This document shows, in pieces, positions 7,376-13,840 of a stretch of DNA of 29,809 nucleotides. The position numbers and the translations under genes were made by a program. The stretch is from GCA-2746795 sp964643965 (GTDB lineage Bacteria; Chloroflexota; Anaerolineae; Promineifilales; Promineifilaceae), in contig CAZXVH010000064.1 of assembly GCA_964643965.1 (NCBI GenBank), forward strand, positions 1-29,809, read 5' to 3'. A model generated the notes under the pieces. The model was not told the origin of the DNA. It did not search any database and worked only from the letters and a program-made list of their open reading frames with translations. Each line of letters opens with the position of its first letter. The first letter of the stretch is position 1.

Positions 7376-9001
7376 CTACACAATATATGGCGTACTCGCA
7401 TTCGTCTTTGCCAACCCGGCCGGATCCAACATCACATTCACACACGCCGGTTTGCCGCTGCCAAAGGCACGCGCCAGGGCTGGCCCAATTTCCTCCGGCG
7501 TCTCCACCAGTTCCCCATAGCCGCCCAGCGCTTCCACCACTTTGTCGTAACGGGTTAACGCCAAGGTGGTACCGGCCGCCTGCCCCAGCATCGCCTTTGT
7601 CGGATTTTTGATTTGCCCCCACGCCCCATCCATGCCCACAATAGCCACAATAGGTAAGTTGAAGCGAACGGCCGTTTCAAACTCAAAGCCATTAAAGCCA
7701 AACGAGCCATCGCCGCTGATCACCAGCACCTTCTTGTCTGGGTTCAGGAATTGGGCCGCCAGGGCAAATGGTACGCCCACCCCCAAGCAGCCCAGCGCCC
7801 CCGGGTCTAGCCAGCGACCCGGCTTCGTCACCGCAATCGCCTTGGCGCTGGCGCTGACAATATCGCCGCCATCCCCAATGAGAATGGTATCCTCGTCGAT
7901 AAACTGGTTGATTTCTGCGCCAAAGCGAAAATGGTTGACGGGCGCATCGTCTAGCGCTTCCCACTCCGCTTGTTTGGCGCGTTTCGCATTTTCCATCTGG
8001 GTCACGTCGGCCAGCCACTCGTCGTAGCGGACGCCTTGCAAGCCTTCGGCCAACGCTTCCAACACCAGCCGCGAATCAGCGATCAGGGCCACATCTGCCT
8101 GGCGATTATGGTTCAGTTCCGCCGGATCATTCTCGATTTGGATGAGCTTGATGTCCGCATGCCACCCCTGTCCGTAGCGCAGGCGAAAGTCGAGCGGCGT
8201 ACCGATGACCAACGCCAAATCCGCCTCCTTGAGCGCCTTGCTGCGCGTCAGTTTGAAGCAGTGGGGATGGGACATAGACAGGGCGCCGCGGCCGCCGCCG
8301 TTGGTATAGACAGGCATCCCCGTCTGGTCGGTTAACTCGCGCAGGGCGTCGGAGGCGTCATCCCAATAGACCTGGCTGCCAGCGATGAGGATCGGCTTTT
8401 TGGCGGCGCGAACCAGTGCAAAGATATGCTGCATGGCGCTCAGTTCCGGCTCGGCTGGCGTGATTTCCACCTTGGGGAAAATGTCGGCTTCTGGCAATGT
8501 GCCGTAAAGGATGTCAATCGGCGCTTCGATAAACACGGGGCCAGGACGGCCGTTTAGAGCCATCTGAAACGCTTCATGCAATTTAGCCGGAATATCGGCG
8601 GTGTTGTCAATGGTGAAGCTGGCCTTGGTGAAAGTTTGGAACATCTCCGTTTGCGGCATTTCTTGCAGCGCCCCCTGTCCCCGCGTGTGCAACGGCGCCG
8701 CGCCTCCGATGAGGATCAGGGGACTGCGAGCGTGGTAGGCATTGGCAACGGCCGTTACCGCATCCGTCACCCCTGGCCCGGCCGTCACCACCGCCACCCC
8801 AATATTACGTGTGAGGCGGGCATGGGCGTCGGCGGCGTGACCGGCCGCCTGCTCGTGGCGCACATCAATCAGGGCAATGCCATTGTCGGCGCAGCTGTTA
8901 AAAATGGGGGCGATATGGCCGCCGCACAGCCCATAAATCGCCGTCACACCTTGCGCCGCCACCTGCCGCGCAATCAAGTCACCACCATGTAAATATTGCA
9001 T
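7376..9001 (-). CDS. Thiamine-pyrophosphate enzyme (acetolactate synthase / 2-hydroxyacyl-CoA lyase-like)
   Basis: A 541-residue TPP enzyme with the three usual domains: N-terminal Pyr domain (RHEQAAGHAADAHARLT, catalytic Glu50), central domain (about 190-320) and C-terminal PP domain. The latter has SGDGSFGFNGFE (GDG at 430-432) and VGMDGAWGQ, where the usual second Mg/TPP Asn-Asn is Met-Asp (Asp458). This sequence type includes IlvG-like 'acetolactate synthases', oxalyl-CoA decarboxylases and 2-hydroxyacyl-CoA lyases. Given the acyl-CoA neighbours I lean to C-C cleavage or condensation on acyl-CoA substrates, but this is inference; no ilvN or other branched-chain gene is present. ATG 9001 has CAGGAG six bases upstream. 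The TAG stop abuts the gap edge. Palindromes lie at 7667, 8545 (variant) and 8747. Confidence 0.9.
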   Translation of the reverse strand: MQYLHGGDLIARQVAAQGVTAIYGLCGGHIAPIFNSCADNGIALIDVRHEQAAGHAADAHARLTRNIGVAVVTAGPGVTDAVTAVANAYHARSPLILIGGAAPLHTRGQGALQEMPQTEMFQTFTKASFTIDNTADIPAKLHEAFQMALNGRPGPVFIEAPIDILYGTLPEADIFPKVEITPAEPELSAMQHIFALVRAAKKPILIAGSQVYWDDASDALRELTDQTGMPVYTNGGGRGALSMSHPHCFKLTRSKALKEADLALVIGTPLDFRLRYGQGWHADIKLIQIENDPAELNHNRQADVALIADSRLVLEALAEGLQGVRYDEWLADVTQMENAKRAKQAEWEALDDAPVNHFRFGAEINQFIDEDTILIGDGGDIVSASAKAIAVTKPGRWLDPGALGCLGVGVPFALAAQFLNPDKKVLVISGDGSFGFNGFEFETAVRFNLPIVAIVGMDGAWGQIKNPTKAMLGQAAGTTLALTRYDKVVEALGGYGELVETPEEIGPALARAFGSGKPACVNVMLDPAGLAKTNASTPYIV

Positions 9002-9043
9002 GAAACACTCCTGTAAAAAGATTATGAATTATGAAGGATGAAT

Positions 9044-9066
9044 GGGAGCGCGGACAGCTTGTCCGC
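9044..9066. repeat. REP-like GC hairpin (single unit)
   Basis: A 23-base unit beginning GGGAGCGCGGACAGC and ending TTGTCCGC; its core GCGGACA...TGTCCGC is self-complementary. The identical half-element recurs at 13782-13804 and 29688-29709. It lies between the TPP-enzyme start and the DUF433 gene. Confidence 0.85.
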
Positions 9067-9106
9067 TTTGCATAGTCTGGTAGAAGACGCTTCGTAAACG
9101 GCCGTT

Positions 9107-9328
9107 TCAAACAGCAATCACGCGCTCACGGGTTAGAGCGGAAGCATAACTGATAGCCGCCTGCATATCTTCGGAAGATAAAGAGGGATAGCTGTAGAGA
9201 ATTTCGCTGATGGTTACGCCAGCGGCCAGATTGTCGAGAATAACAGACACCATGATACGTGTGCCGGTTATGCAAGCCTGTCCGTGATAGATTTCTGGAT
9301 CAATTGTGATATGTCCTGTCCAATTCAT
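9107..9328 (-). CDS. DUF433 family (VapB-type antitoxin-like) protein
   Basis: A 73-residue protein with the complete DUF433 signature: ITIDPEIYHGQACITGTRI, VSVILDNLAAG and the helix-turn-helix part ISEILYSYPSLSSEDMQAAI. Members are small DNA-binding or antitoxin-like proteins usually paired with a PIN-like DUF5615 toxin gene immediately downstream. Here no such partner is present: downstream are a palindrome copy (9097-9106) that ends one base before the stop triplet, and a REP hairpin, then the TPP gene. So this is a solitary or orphaned copy. Start ATG 9328 follows the family N-terminus; SD is weak. Confidence 0.86.
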   Translation of the reverse strand: MNWTGHITIDPEIYHGQACITGTRIMVSVILDNLAAGVTISEILYSYPSLSSEDMQAAISYASALTRERVIAV

Positions 9329-9393
9329 GATTTATCGCTCCATTTTCGGGCAAAGCGTCGCGCCGCGACATTGATGATGTTATTTTGCGTGTC

Positions 9394-9427
9394 CAATCCG
9401 AAATCGTCAATCCGAAATCCGAAATCC
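9394..9427. repeat. AATCCGAAATC tandem repeat
   Basis: The word AATCCGAAATC occurs twice, followed by a third partial CGAAATCC, in 34 bases. It encodes the last residues (GFRISD) and supplies the TGA stop (9407-9409) of the SDR gene, so the C-terminus of that protein is repeat-derived. The rest of the 9329-9406 spacer shows no gene. Confidence 0.8.
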
Positions 9428-10252
9428 ATCAAAAGGTTGGGGCGCATTCTCGTGATCTTCAATGAGCCAGGTTTTGCGCCAGAGGGAACCGGCGCCGTCG
9501 ATTTTGATGGTTTCACCGCTGATGAAGGCGGCGGCCGGCGAGAGCAAGAAAGTAATCGTGGCCGCCACTTCGCTTTCCGTACCCATGCGTTTGGCCGGGG
9601 TGTCCTGGATGGTTTGCTCGATGAGGGGGCGCATCGCTTCGGGGTAATTGTCCAGCCCGCTGGAGTTGATGAGGCCAGGGGCGACGGCGTTGAGGCGCAC
9701 CCCCGACCGCGCCCATTCCACCGCCAGCGTTTTGGTCAGATTCTCAATGCCGGCCCGCGCCGCCGCTGAATGCGCCATGCCCGGAAAGCCCCGTGAATTG
9801 TCCATGAGCATGTTGACGATAGCGCCGCCGTGAACATTCATGCCCCGATTATACGCTTCCCGACACATGAGGAAGGTTCCCGTGAGATTGGTCTCAACAA
9901 CGGCCGTCCATCCCTTCAATGAAATAAACTCAGCCGGACTGGCGAACTGCCCTCCAGCGTTGTTGACGAGACCATCTACTTTGCCAAATCGAGCGATAAC
10001 CTGGTCGAACAAGGCGGCGACTTCTTCCTCGGATTTGATGTTGGTGGAAACGGCCGTTATCAACCCACCTGCTTCATCAATCTCAGCTTTAACACTTTCC
10101 AACTTCTCCAGCTTGCGTCCTGCAATCACCACCTGCGCCCCCAGCGAAGCCAATTCATGCGCCACCGCCCAGCCAATGCCGCTGCCGCCCCCCGTCACAA
10201 TAATCGTCTGCCCCGCAAATAAAGCTGCCCGAAAAATGGATTGATAGTGCAT
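9407..10252 (-). CDS. SDR-family reductase, peroxisomal trans-2-enoyl-CoA reductase (PECR)-like
   Basis: A 281-residue short-chain dehydrogenase/reductase. The nucleotide-binding TGGGSGIG (20-27) and NNAGG (96-100) are present. In place of the classic YxxxK the active-site segment reads MAHSAAARAGIENLTK (158-173), which matches the AHSGAARAG pattern of PECR and relatives. The tail (ISGETIKIDGAG, then IEDHENAPQ) also follows PECR. Expected role: NADPH-dependent reduction of a trans-2-enoyl-CoA or a related acyl-CoA. ATG 10252 has GAGGA four bases upstream. It is probably co-transcribed with the APH gene 54 bases upstream. The last residues come from a tandem repeat. Palindromes at 9899 (variant) and 10049. 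Confidence 0.87.
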   Translation of the reverse strand: MHYQSIFRAALFAGQTIIVTGGGSGIGWAVAHELASLGAQVVIAGRKLEKLESVKAEIDEAGGLITAVSTNIKSEEEVAALFDQVIARFGKVDGLVNNAGGQFASPAEFISLKGWTAVVETNLTGTFLMCREAYNRGMNVHGGAIVNMLMDNSRGFPGMAHSAAARAGIENLTKTLAVEWARSGVRLNAVAPGLINSSGLDNYPEAMRPLIEQTIQDTPAKRMGTESEVAATITFLLSPAAAFISGETIKIDGAGSLWRKTWLIEDHENAPQPFDGFRISD

Positions 10253-10306
10253 AAGATCCTCTTGATAACCATAAATTCAGAAAACGAATAAAAAATCCGC
10301 TTTTTT

Positions 10307-11380
10307 CTAAATCTTTTGTTGTCCCGCCACCGCCTGCGCCGCCTGCGCCAACACCGGAATCATAAACTCCATCGCCGCAAAACGGCCGTCTTGCGTTTGC
10401 CCGCGTTGATAGCGGATATAAATTTGGGCGATAATCACCGTCAGTCGAAACAGTCCCAGCGCGTGATAAAAATGGATATGATCCACATCCCGGCCGCTTT
10501 GCTGCGCGTACCGTGCCACCAACTCCTGCCGCGTCATAAAACCCAGATCGCCAATGGGCATCATGGCCATCGCCTGCAAAGCGGGCGAATCCGTCGGTTC
10601 AGACCAATAGCAGAGCAATGCGCCCAAATCGTTGAGCGGGTCGCCCAGGGTACACATATCCCAATCAAACACCGCCACGATTTTGCCCGGATCGGCCGCA
10701 TCGAGCATCACATTGTCCAGCTTATAATCATTGTGGACGAGGGAGAATTGGGTGGTTTTAGGCTGATTGGCTTTGAGCCAGCGGTAAATTGCATCCATCT
10801 CCGGCAAATCATGCGTTTGCGCCTTGCCCCACCGCTTGTACCAGCCTTCGATCTGCCGTTCGATAAAACCAGATGGCTCCCCTAAATCAGCCAGGCCAAT
10901 CGCCTCGTAATCGACGGCGTGAAACTGAGCCAGGGTATCGACCAAGGCTTCGCTCATGCGCCGGGGCGCGTCGGCCGTACCCGCATATGCCTCAGGAATA
11001 GCACGACGCACCACGAGGCCCTGCTGCCGCGCCATCACCAAGAAATTTGTCCCGATAACGGCCGTTTCATCACAGTAAAGCAACGCTTGCGGCGCATACG
11101 GGAACACCTCATGCAGCACTGACAACACCTTATACTCCCGCGCCATGTCATGGGCCGATTTGGCGACGGGGCCAAGCGGCGGCCGGCGCAGTACGTATTG
11201 ATGCGTCTTGTAGTCGAGCAAATAGGTGAGGTTGGCCGCGCCGCCGCCAAACTGGCGCACAGTGAGTGGCTGGCCGCTGCCGGGGAGTTTGCCGCGCAGG
11301 TAATCGGCTAATTTGGCTTCGTCAAAATGTTCGTCTGGGCGCACGGCGATGGTATCGAATTGTGGGGGGATGTCAGCCAT
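10307..11380 (-). CDS. APH-fold phosphotransferase, ACAD10/11 N-terminal-like
   Basis: A 357-residue aminoglycoside-phosphotransferase-fold protein of the type found fused to acyl-CoA dehydrogenase in animal ACAD10/11 and stand-alone in bacteria. The kinase catalytic loop is LVHNDYKLDNVML (Asp218) and the metal-binding motif is VFDWDMCTLGDP (Asp239). The N-lobe has FGGGAANLTYLL and the Lys/Arg-rich YVLRRPP. Known relatives (LvaA, ACAD10/11) phosphorylate the 4-hydroxyl of 4-hydroxyacyl-CoA, so a small-molecule acyl-CoA kinase is more likely than drug resistance. ATG 11380 has GAGG five bases upstream. The hypothetical gene ends 13 bases before it and the SDR follows, giving a three-gene operon. 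A matching ACAD gene lies 1.2 kb away on the same strand. Confidence 0.9.
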   Translation of the reverse strand: MADIPPQFDTIAVRPDEHFDEAKLADYLRGKLPGSGQPLTVRQFGGGAANLTYLLDYKTHQYVLRRPPLGPVAKSAHDMAREYKVLSVLHEVFPYAPQALLYCDETAVIGTNFLVMARQQGLVVRRAIPEAYAGTADAPRRMSEALVDTLAQFHAVDYEAIGLADLGEPSGFIERQIEGWYKRWGKAQTHDLPEMDAIYRWLKANQPKTTQFSLVHNDYKLDNVMLDAADPGKIVAVFDWDMCTLGDPLNDLGALLCYWSEPTDSPALQAMAMMPIGDLGFMTRQELVARYAQQSGRDVDHIHFYHALGLFRLTVIIAQIYIRYQRGQTQDGRFAAMEFMIPVLAQAAQAVAGQQKI

Positions 11381-11393
11381 AACAGCCTCATTC

Positions 11394-11867
11394 TTATCTT
11401 TTACGCTTCGGTTTGCGCGGACGATTCCGGCGTTTTTTTCTGGTATCCTTTTCGACTTCTTGTCTAAACATGGCGTAATGTCTCTTTATTCTTTCGACAT
11501 ACGCTTCATCTGCTAATAGACCTATTGTTGCTTCTAACAATGCTGGCGCTAAAGAGAATTGGGCACTCGTGATATTGAGACCAGGCCCTTGCAGTTCTCG
11601 GATAATCTCAGGATCATCTTCACCAAACCATTTAACATAAAAATCTCTGCTTTCCCAGCCAAAGGCCACGACAGCTAAAGGGTTTGGTGATTCGGGAATC
11701 TGAATGTTAAACATTACCCGTCTGCAATCGCAGCCCGGTTCATCACAAAACAATTCGAGAAATCCATAATCACCCGGTGGTAAATCGGGGTGATCAAATA
11801 CAGTGATGGCGCGTGTTTCAGCAACGGCCGTTTTCGGAAACTTGCTATAAAATGGGGCGTAGGGCAT
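11394..11867 (-). CDS. Hypothetical protein with CDEPGCDC cysteine cluster
   Basis: A 157-residue soluble protein I cannot assign to a named family. The notable segment is FCDEPGCDCRRV (Cys41, Cys46, Cys48), a possible metal-binding knuckle. It is followed by an alpha/beta stretch (PLAVVAFGWESRDFYVKWFG) and a helical part. The last 18 residues are almost all Lys/Arg/Pro, suggesting nucleic-acid or membrane contact. ATG 11867 has a very good SD (AAAAGGAG, eight bases upstream). It is first in an operon with the APH and SDR genes. A palindrome at 11823 encodes Thr-Ala-Val in residues 13-15. The divergent DUF4160 gene starts 149 bases away. Confidence 0.75.
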   Translation of the reverse strand: MPYAPFYSKFPKTAVAETRAITVFDHPDLPPGDYGFLELFCDEPGCDCRRVMFNIQIPESPNPLAVVAFGWESRDFYVKWFGEDDPEIIRELQGPGLNITSAQFSLAPALLEATIGLLADEAYVERIKRHYAMFRQEVEKDTRKKRRNRPRKPKRKR

Positions 11868-11953
11868 AAAATCTACTCCTTTTGCTAATTTTGTCGGTCA
11901 ATGATGACATTGTGTTAACCAAAATGCAACGCATCTTTTGTCTGGGGGAGGGA

Positions 11954-11991
11954 AACGGCCGTTTTTCTTTGTCACTATGAATTGTTATAAT
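11954..11991 (+). promoter_or_regulatory. Promoter region of the DUF4160-DUF2442 pair with an embedded AACGGCCGTT palindrome
   Basis: A perfect -10 box TATAAT lies at 11986-11991, with a poor T-rich -35 (TTTTTC, 11962-11967) 18 bases upstream. The predicted transcript start is about 11998, and AAGGA precedes the chosen ATG at 12017. The palindrome AACGGCCGTT (11954-11963) abuts the -35 region, one of few copies in a divergent intergenic region. Regulation by it is speculative. Confidence 0.45.
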
Positions 11992-12016
11992 GTTAAAAAG
12001 CAAAGGAATTGAATCT

Positions 12017-12226
12017 ATGCCACAGGTTAGCCGCTTTTTCGGTATCATCATCAGAATGTATTACAATGATCACCAACCGCCTCATTTTCATGCACAATAC
12101 AACGAGTATTTAGCAGAAATTGCGATTGAGACGTTTGAAATTATCGAAGGTGAATTACCTCGACGAGTTTTGAGTCTTGTTTTAGAGTGGGCTGTTCTCC
12201 ATCGTGAAGAATTAAGGGAGAATTGA
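12017..12226 (+). CDS. DUF4160 family protein, truncated by in-frame TGA
   Basis: A 69-residue protein with the DUF4160 core: SRFFGIIIRMYYNDHQPPHF and LPRRVLSLVLEWAVLHREEL. The start is ATG 12017 (MPQVSRFFG), where the family begins and AAGGA sits nine bases upstream, not the ATG at 11990. The family normally continues '...ENW-LAR...'. Here a TGA stands at 12224-12226 where Trp is expected, and the same frame continues NLARNHEEIEKIEPLE to a TAA at 12275-12277. So this looks like a TGG-to-TGA change (or sequencing error) that removes the last 17 residues. DUF4160 commonly precedes DUF2442, as here, and the pair is toxin-antitoxin-like in context. Function not established. Confidence 0.82.
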   Translation: MPQVSRFFGIIIRMYYNDHQPPHFHAQYNEYLAEIAIETFEIIEGELPRRVLSLVLEWAVLHREELREN

Positions 12227-12280
12227 AACCTTGCCCGCAATCATGAAGAAATAGAGAAGATTGAACCTTTGGAGTAAATA

Positions 12281-12532
12281 ATGCACAGAGTTATTTCCGT
12301 GGAACCGCTGGCAAATTATCTCGTCAGGCTAACTTTTTCTGATGGAATGTCTAAAGAGGTTGATCTTCAGCCTTACATTGGCAAAGGTATTGCTGCGGCC
12401 TTAAAAGACGAAACATATTTTCGTAAGGTTACACTTGAAGAGGGGGGTGGCATTACCTGGCCCAACGGTTATGATTTTTGCCCCAATTTCTTGTATGAAG
12501 AAGTCCCTGCCGTTGATTTGACCACAGCCTAA
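12281..12532 (+). CDS. DUF2442 family protein
   Basis: An 83-residue protein with typical DUF2442 features: VISVEPLANYLVRLTFSDGM, an acidic VDLQPYI, then FRKVTLEEGGGITWPNGYDF with the conserved W-P-NG-DF. It usually lies directly downstream of a DUF4160 gene and the two are thought to act together. The GGAG that ends the old DUF4160 frame doubles as its SD (six bases before ATG 12281). The original DUF4160 stop (12277) is only three bases from this ATG, so translation was probably coupled; the premature TGA now leaves a 54-base distance. Expression may be reduced for that reason. Confidence 0.85.
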   Translation: MHRVISVEPLANYLVRLTFSDGMSKEVDLQPYIGKGIAAALKDETYFRKVTLEEGGGITWPNGYDFCPNFLYEEVPAVDLTTA

Positions 12533-12541
12533 ACATCTGAC

Positions 12542-12574
12542 AAGTGCGACGCACCTCGAAGGTGCGTCGCACTT
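12542..12574 (+). terminator. Rho-independent terminator / strong hairpin between convergent genes
   Basis: AAGTGCGACGCACCT (12542-12556) and AGGTGCGTCGCACTT (12560-12574) are exact 15-base complements around a 3-base loop, followed by TT on the plus strand (CACTTTTAC). It separates the DUF2442 end (12532) from the acyl-CoA dehydrogenase stop (12575-12577), so it can terminate the plus-strand pair. There is no T-tract on the minus strand. Its symmetry also resembles the dispersed hairpins elsewhere here. Confidence 0.7.
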
Positions 12575-13762
12575 TTACATATACCGCTTCAAAATCCGCC
12601 GCGCCACCGAGCGCTTATGTACTTCATCAGGCCCGTCATAAATACGGGCGGCGCGTTCGTGGCGGAACCAGTAAGCGATGGGCGTTTCGTCTGTCATGCC
12701 CAGCGCCCCATGCGTTTGCAAGGCGCGATCCAGCACGTTTTGCAGCACCCCCGCCACGTAAAACTTAATCAGCGAAATTTCGTCACGCGCTTCATACTGT
12801 CCTTTTTCGTCGATTTTCTGAGCGGCGTCCAATACCATCAGCCGGGCGGCGTTGATTTCGGCGCGAGACTCGGCCACCCAATTCTGGATAGTTTGCTGAT
12901 CGGCCAAGGCTTGCCCCGGGGCCACTTCGCGGCGCACGGCATACTCACACATCAAATCGAAGGCGCGTTCACAGATGCCAATCCAGCGCATACAGTGATG
13001 GATGCGCCCTGGCCCCAAGCGCTGTTGGGCGATCATGAAACCGGCCCCTTCTGGCCCCAGCAAATTGGCCTGCGGCACACGCACCCCATCGTACATGATT
13101 TCGCAATGGCTGGCCCAACCGAAACCCCGTTCGCCCATCACCGAGGTGTTGCGCACCAGGCGGAAGCCCGGCGTGTCACACGGCACGATGATCTGGCTGG
13201 CGCGTTGGTGCCTGGCGGCGTCCGGGTTGGTGATCGCCATGACGATGGCAAACTGTGCCCCATCAGCGGCCGTGGTGAACCACTTATGCCCGGTGATCAC
13301 GTACTCATCGCCATCTTTTTCCGCTTTACTGCTCATCCAGGTGGGGTTGGAGCCGGGGTTTTCTGGCTCTGTCATGGAGAAGCAACTGCGGATTTCGCCC
13401 GCCAGTAACGGTTTGAGGTAGGTATCCTGCTGCTCTGGCGTACCATGTTCGATGAGGATTTCCATGTTGCCGGCGTCGGGCGCCTGGCAGTTAAAGACGT
13501 AATGGCCTAGCAAAGAGCGCCCCAGCACCTCGCTGACGTGGCCATGCTCTACCAGCGACAAGCCCATGCCGCCGTATGCCTCGGGAATCTGTGGCAACCA
13601 GAGGCGCAGCGATTTGGCTTTGAGTCGTTTCTGGTGCAGGGCGTCCATGAGTATTTCGTATTCGTGGTTGAGCAGCAGCGGTTCGAGGGGAATAATTTCT
13701 TCACGCACAAAGTCGCGCATGGTGTGCAGAATTCGCTGCATTTCAGGGGAAAGATTGAACAT
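12575..13762 (-). CDS. Acyl-CoA dehydrogenase, ACAD10/11-like
   Basis: A 395-residue flavoprotein with all acyl-CoA dehydrogenase parts: N-terminal helical domain, SMTEPENPGSNPTWM (FAD/substrate loop), GHKWFTTAADGAQ, VMGERGFGWASHCEIMYDGV, and the C-terminal helical domain with QTHGALGMTDETP. The catalytic-base region reads ARIYDGPDEVHKRSVARRIL, i.e. the DGPDEVH form (Asp at about 376) typical of ACAD10/11-type enzymes rather than the Glu of short-chain dehydrogenases. Works in the cytosol with an electron-transfer flavoprotein (not in window). ATG 13762 has AAAGGAG six bases upstream. Together with the APH gene at 10307 it recreates the two halves of animal ACAD11. No palindrome copies lie in it. 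Confidence 0.93.
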   Translation of the reverse strand: MFNLSPEMQRILHTMRDFVREEIIPLEPLLLNHEYEILMDALHQKRLKAKSLRLWLPQIPEAYGGMGLSLVEHGHVSEVLGRSLLGHYVFNCQAPDAGNMEILIEHGTPEQQDTYLKPLLAGEIRSCFSMTEPENPGSNPTWMSSKAEKDGDEYVITGHKWFTTAADGAQFAIVMAITNPDAARHQRASQIIVPCDTPGFRLVRNTSVMGERGFGWASHCEIMYDGVRVPQANLLGPEGAGFMIAQQRLGPGRIHHCMRWIGICERAFDLMCEYAVRREVAPGQALADQQTIQNWVAESRAEINAARLMVLDAAQKIDEKGQYEARDEISLIKFYVAGVLQNVLDRALQTHGALGMTDETPIAYWFRHERAARIYDGPDEVHKRSVARRILKRYM

Positions 13763-13780
13763 GGATTGCTCCTTTGTAGC

Positions 13781-13833
13781 TGGGAGCGCGGACAGCTTGT
13801 CCGCCCAGTGCAGGCGAGACGCCTGCGCTCCCA
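13781..13833. repeat. REP-like double hairpin
   Basis: The element has 9-bp outer inverted ends TGGGAGCGC / GCGCTCCCA. Its left half carries the GCGGACAGCTTGTCCGC core; its right half carries a different self-complementary core, GCAGGCGAGACGCCTGC. So two related REP units (as at 9044, 29688 and 19035) are joined head to head. It lies between the SDR stop and the acyl-CoA dehydrogenase start. Confidence 0.85.
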
Positions 13834-13840
13834 GGTTTAT

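Noticed and set aside
7269..7622. Long N-terminal extension of the GrpB-GNAT protein across the gap
   Set aside because: It is translated from 100 N and from the antisense of the TPP gene; the family N-terminus starts at 7268.
9325..9516. Small reading frame beside DUF433 as its missing toxin
   Set aside because: It is composed of the SDR antiframe and a tandem repeat (FGFRIDDFGLD) and has no PIN-like motif.
10307..11380. Aminoglycoside resistance gene
   Set aside because: The APH fold is of the ACAD10/11 or LvaA type and lies in an acyl-CoA locus; there is no resistance context.
12224..12226. UGA recoded as Trp in this organism
   Set aside because: Several other genes here (for example GrpB-GNAT, DUF433, cydA and cydDC) end in TGA at family-correct ends, so TGA is a stop.
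12617..13408. 263-residue plus-strand reading frame antisense to the acyl-CoA dehydrogenase
   Set aside because: No recognisable domain, overlaps a clear enzyme completely, and has no ribosome site.
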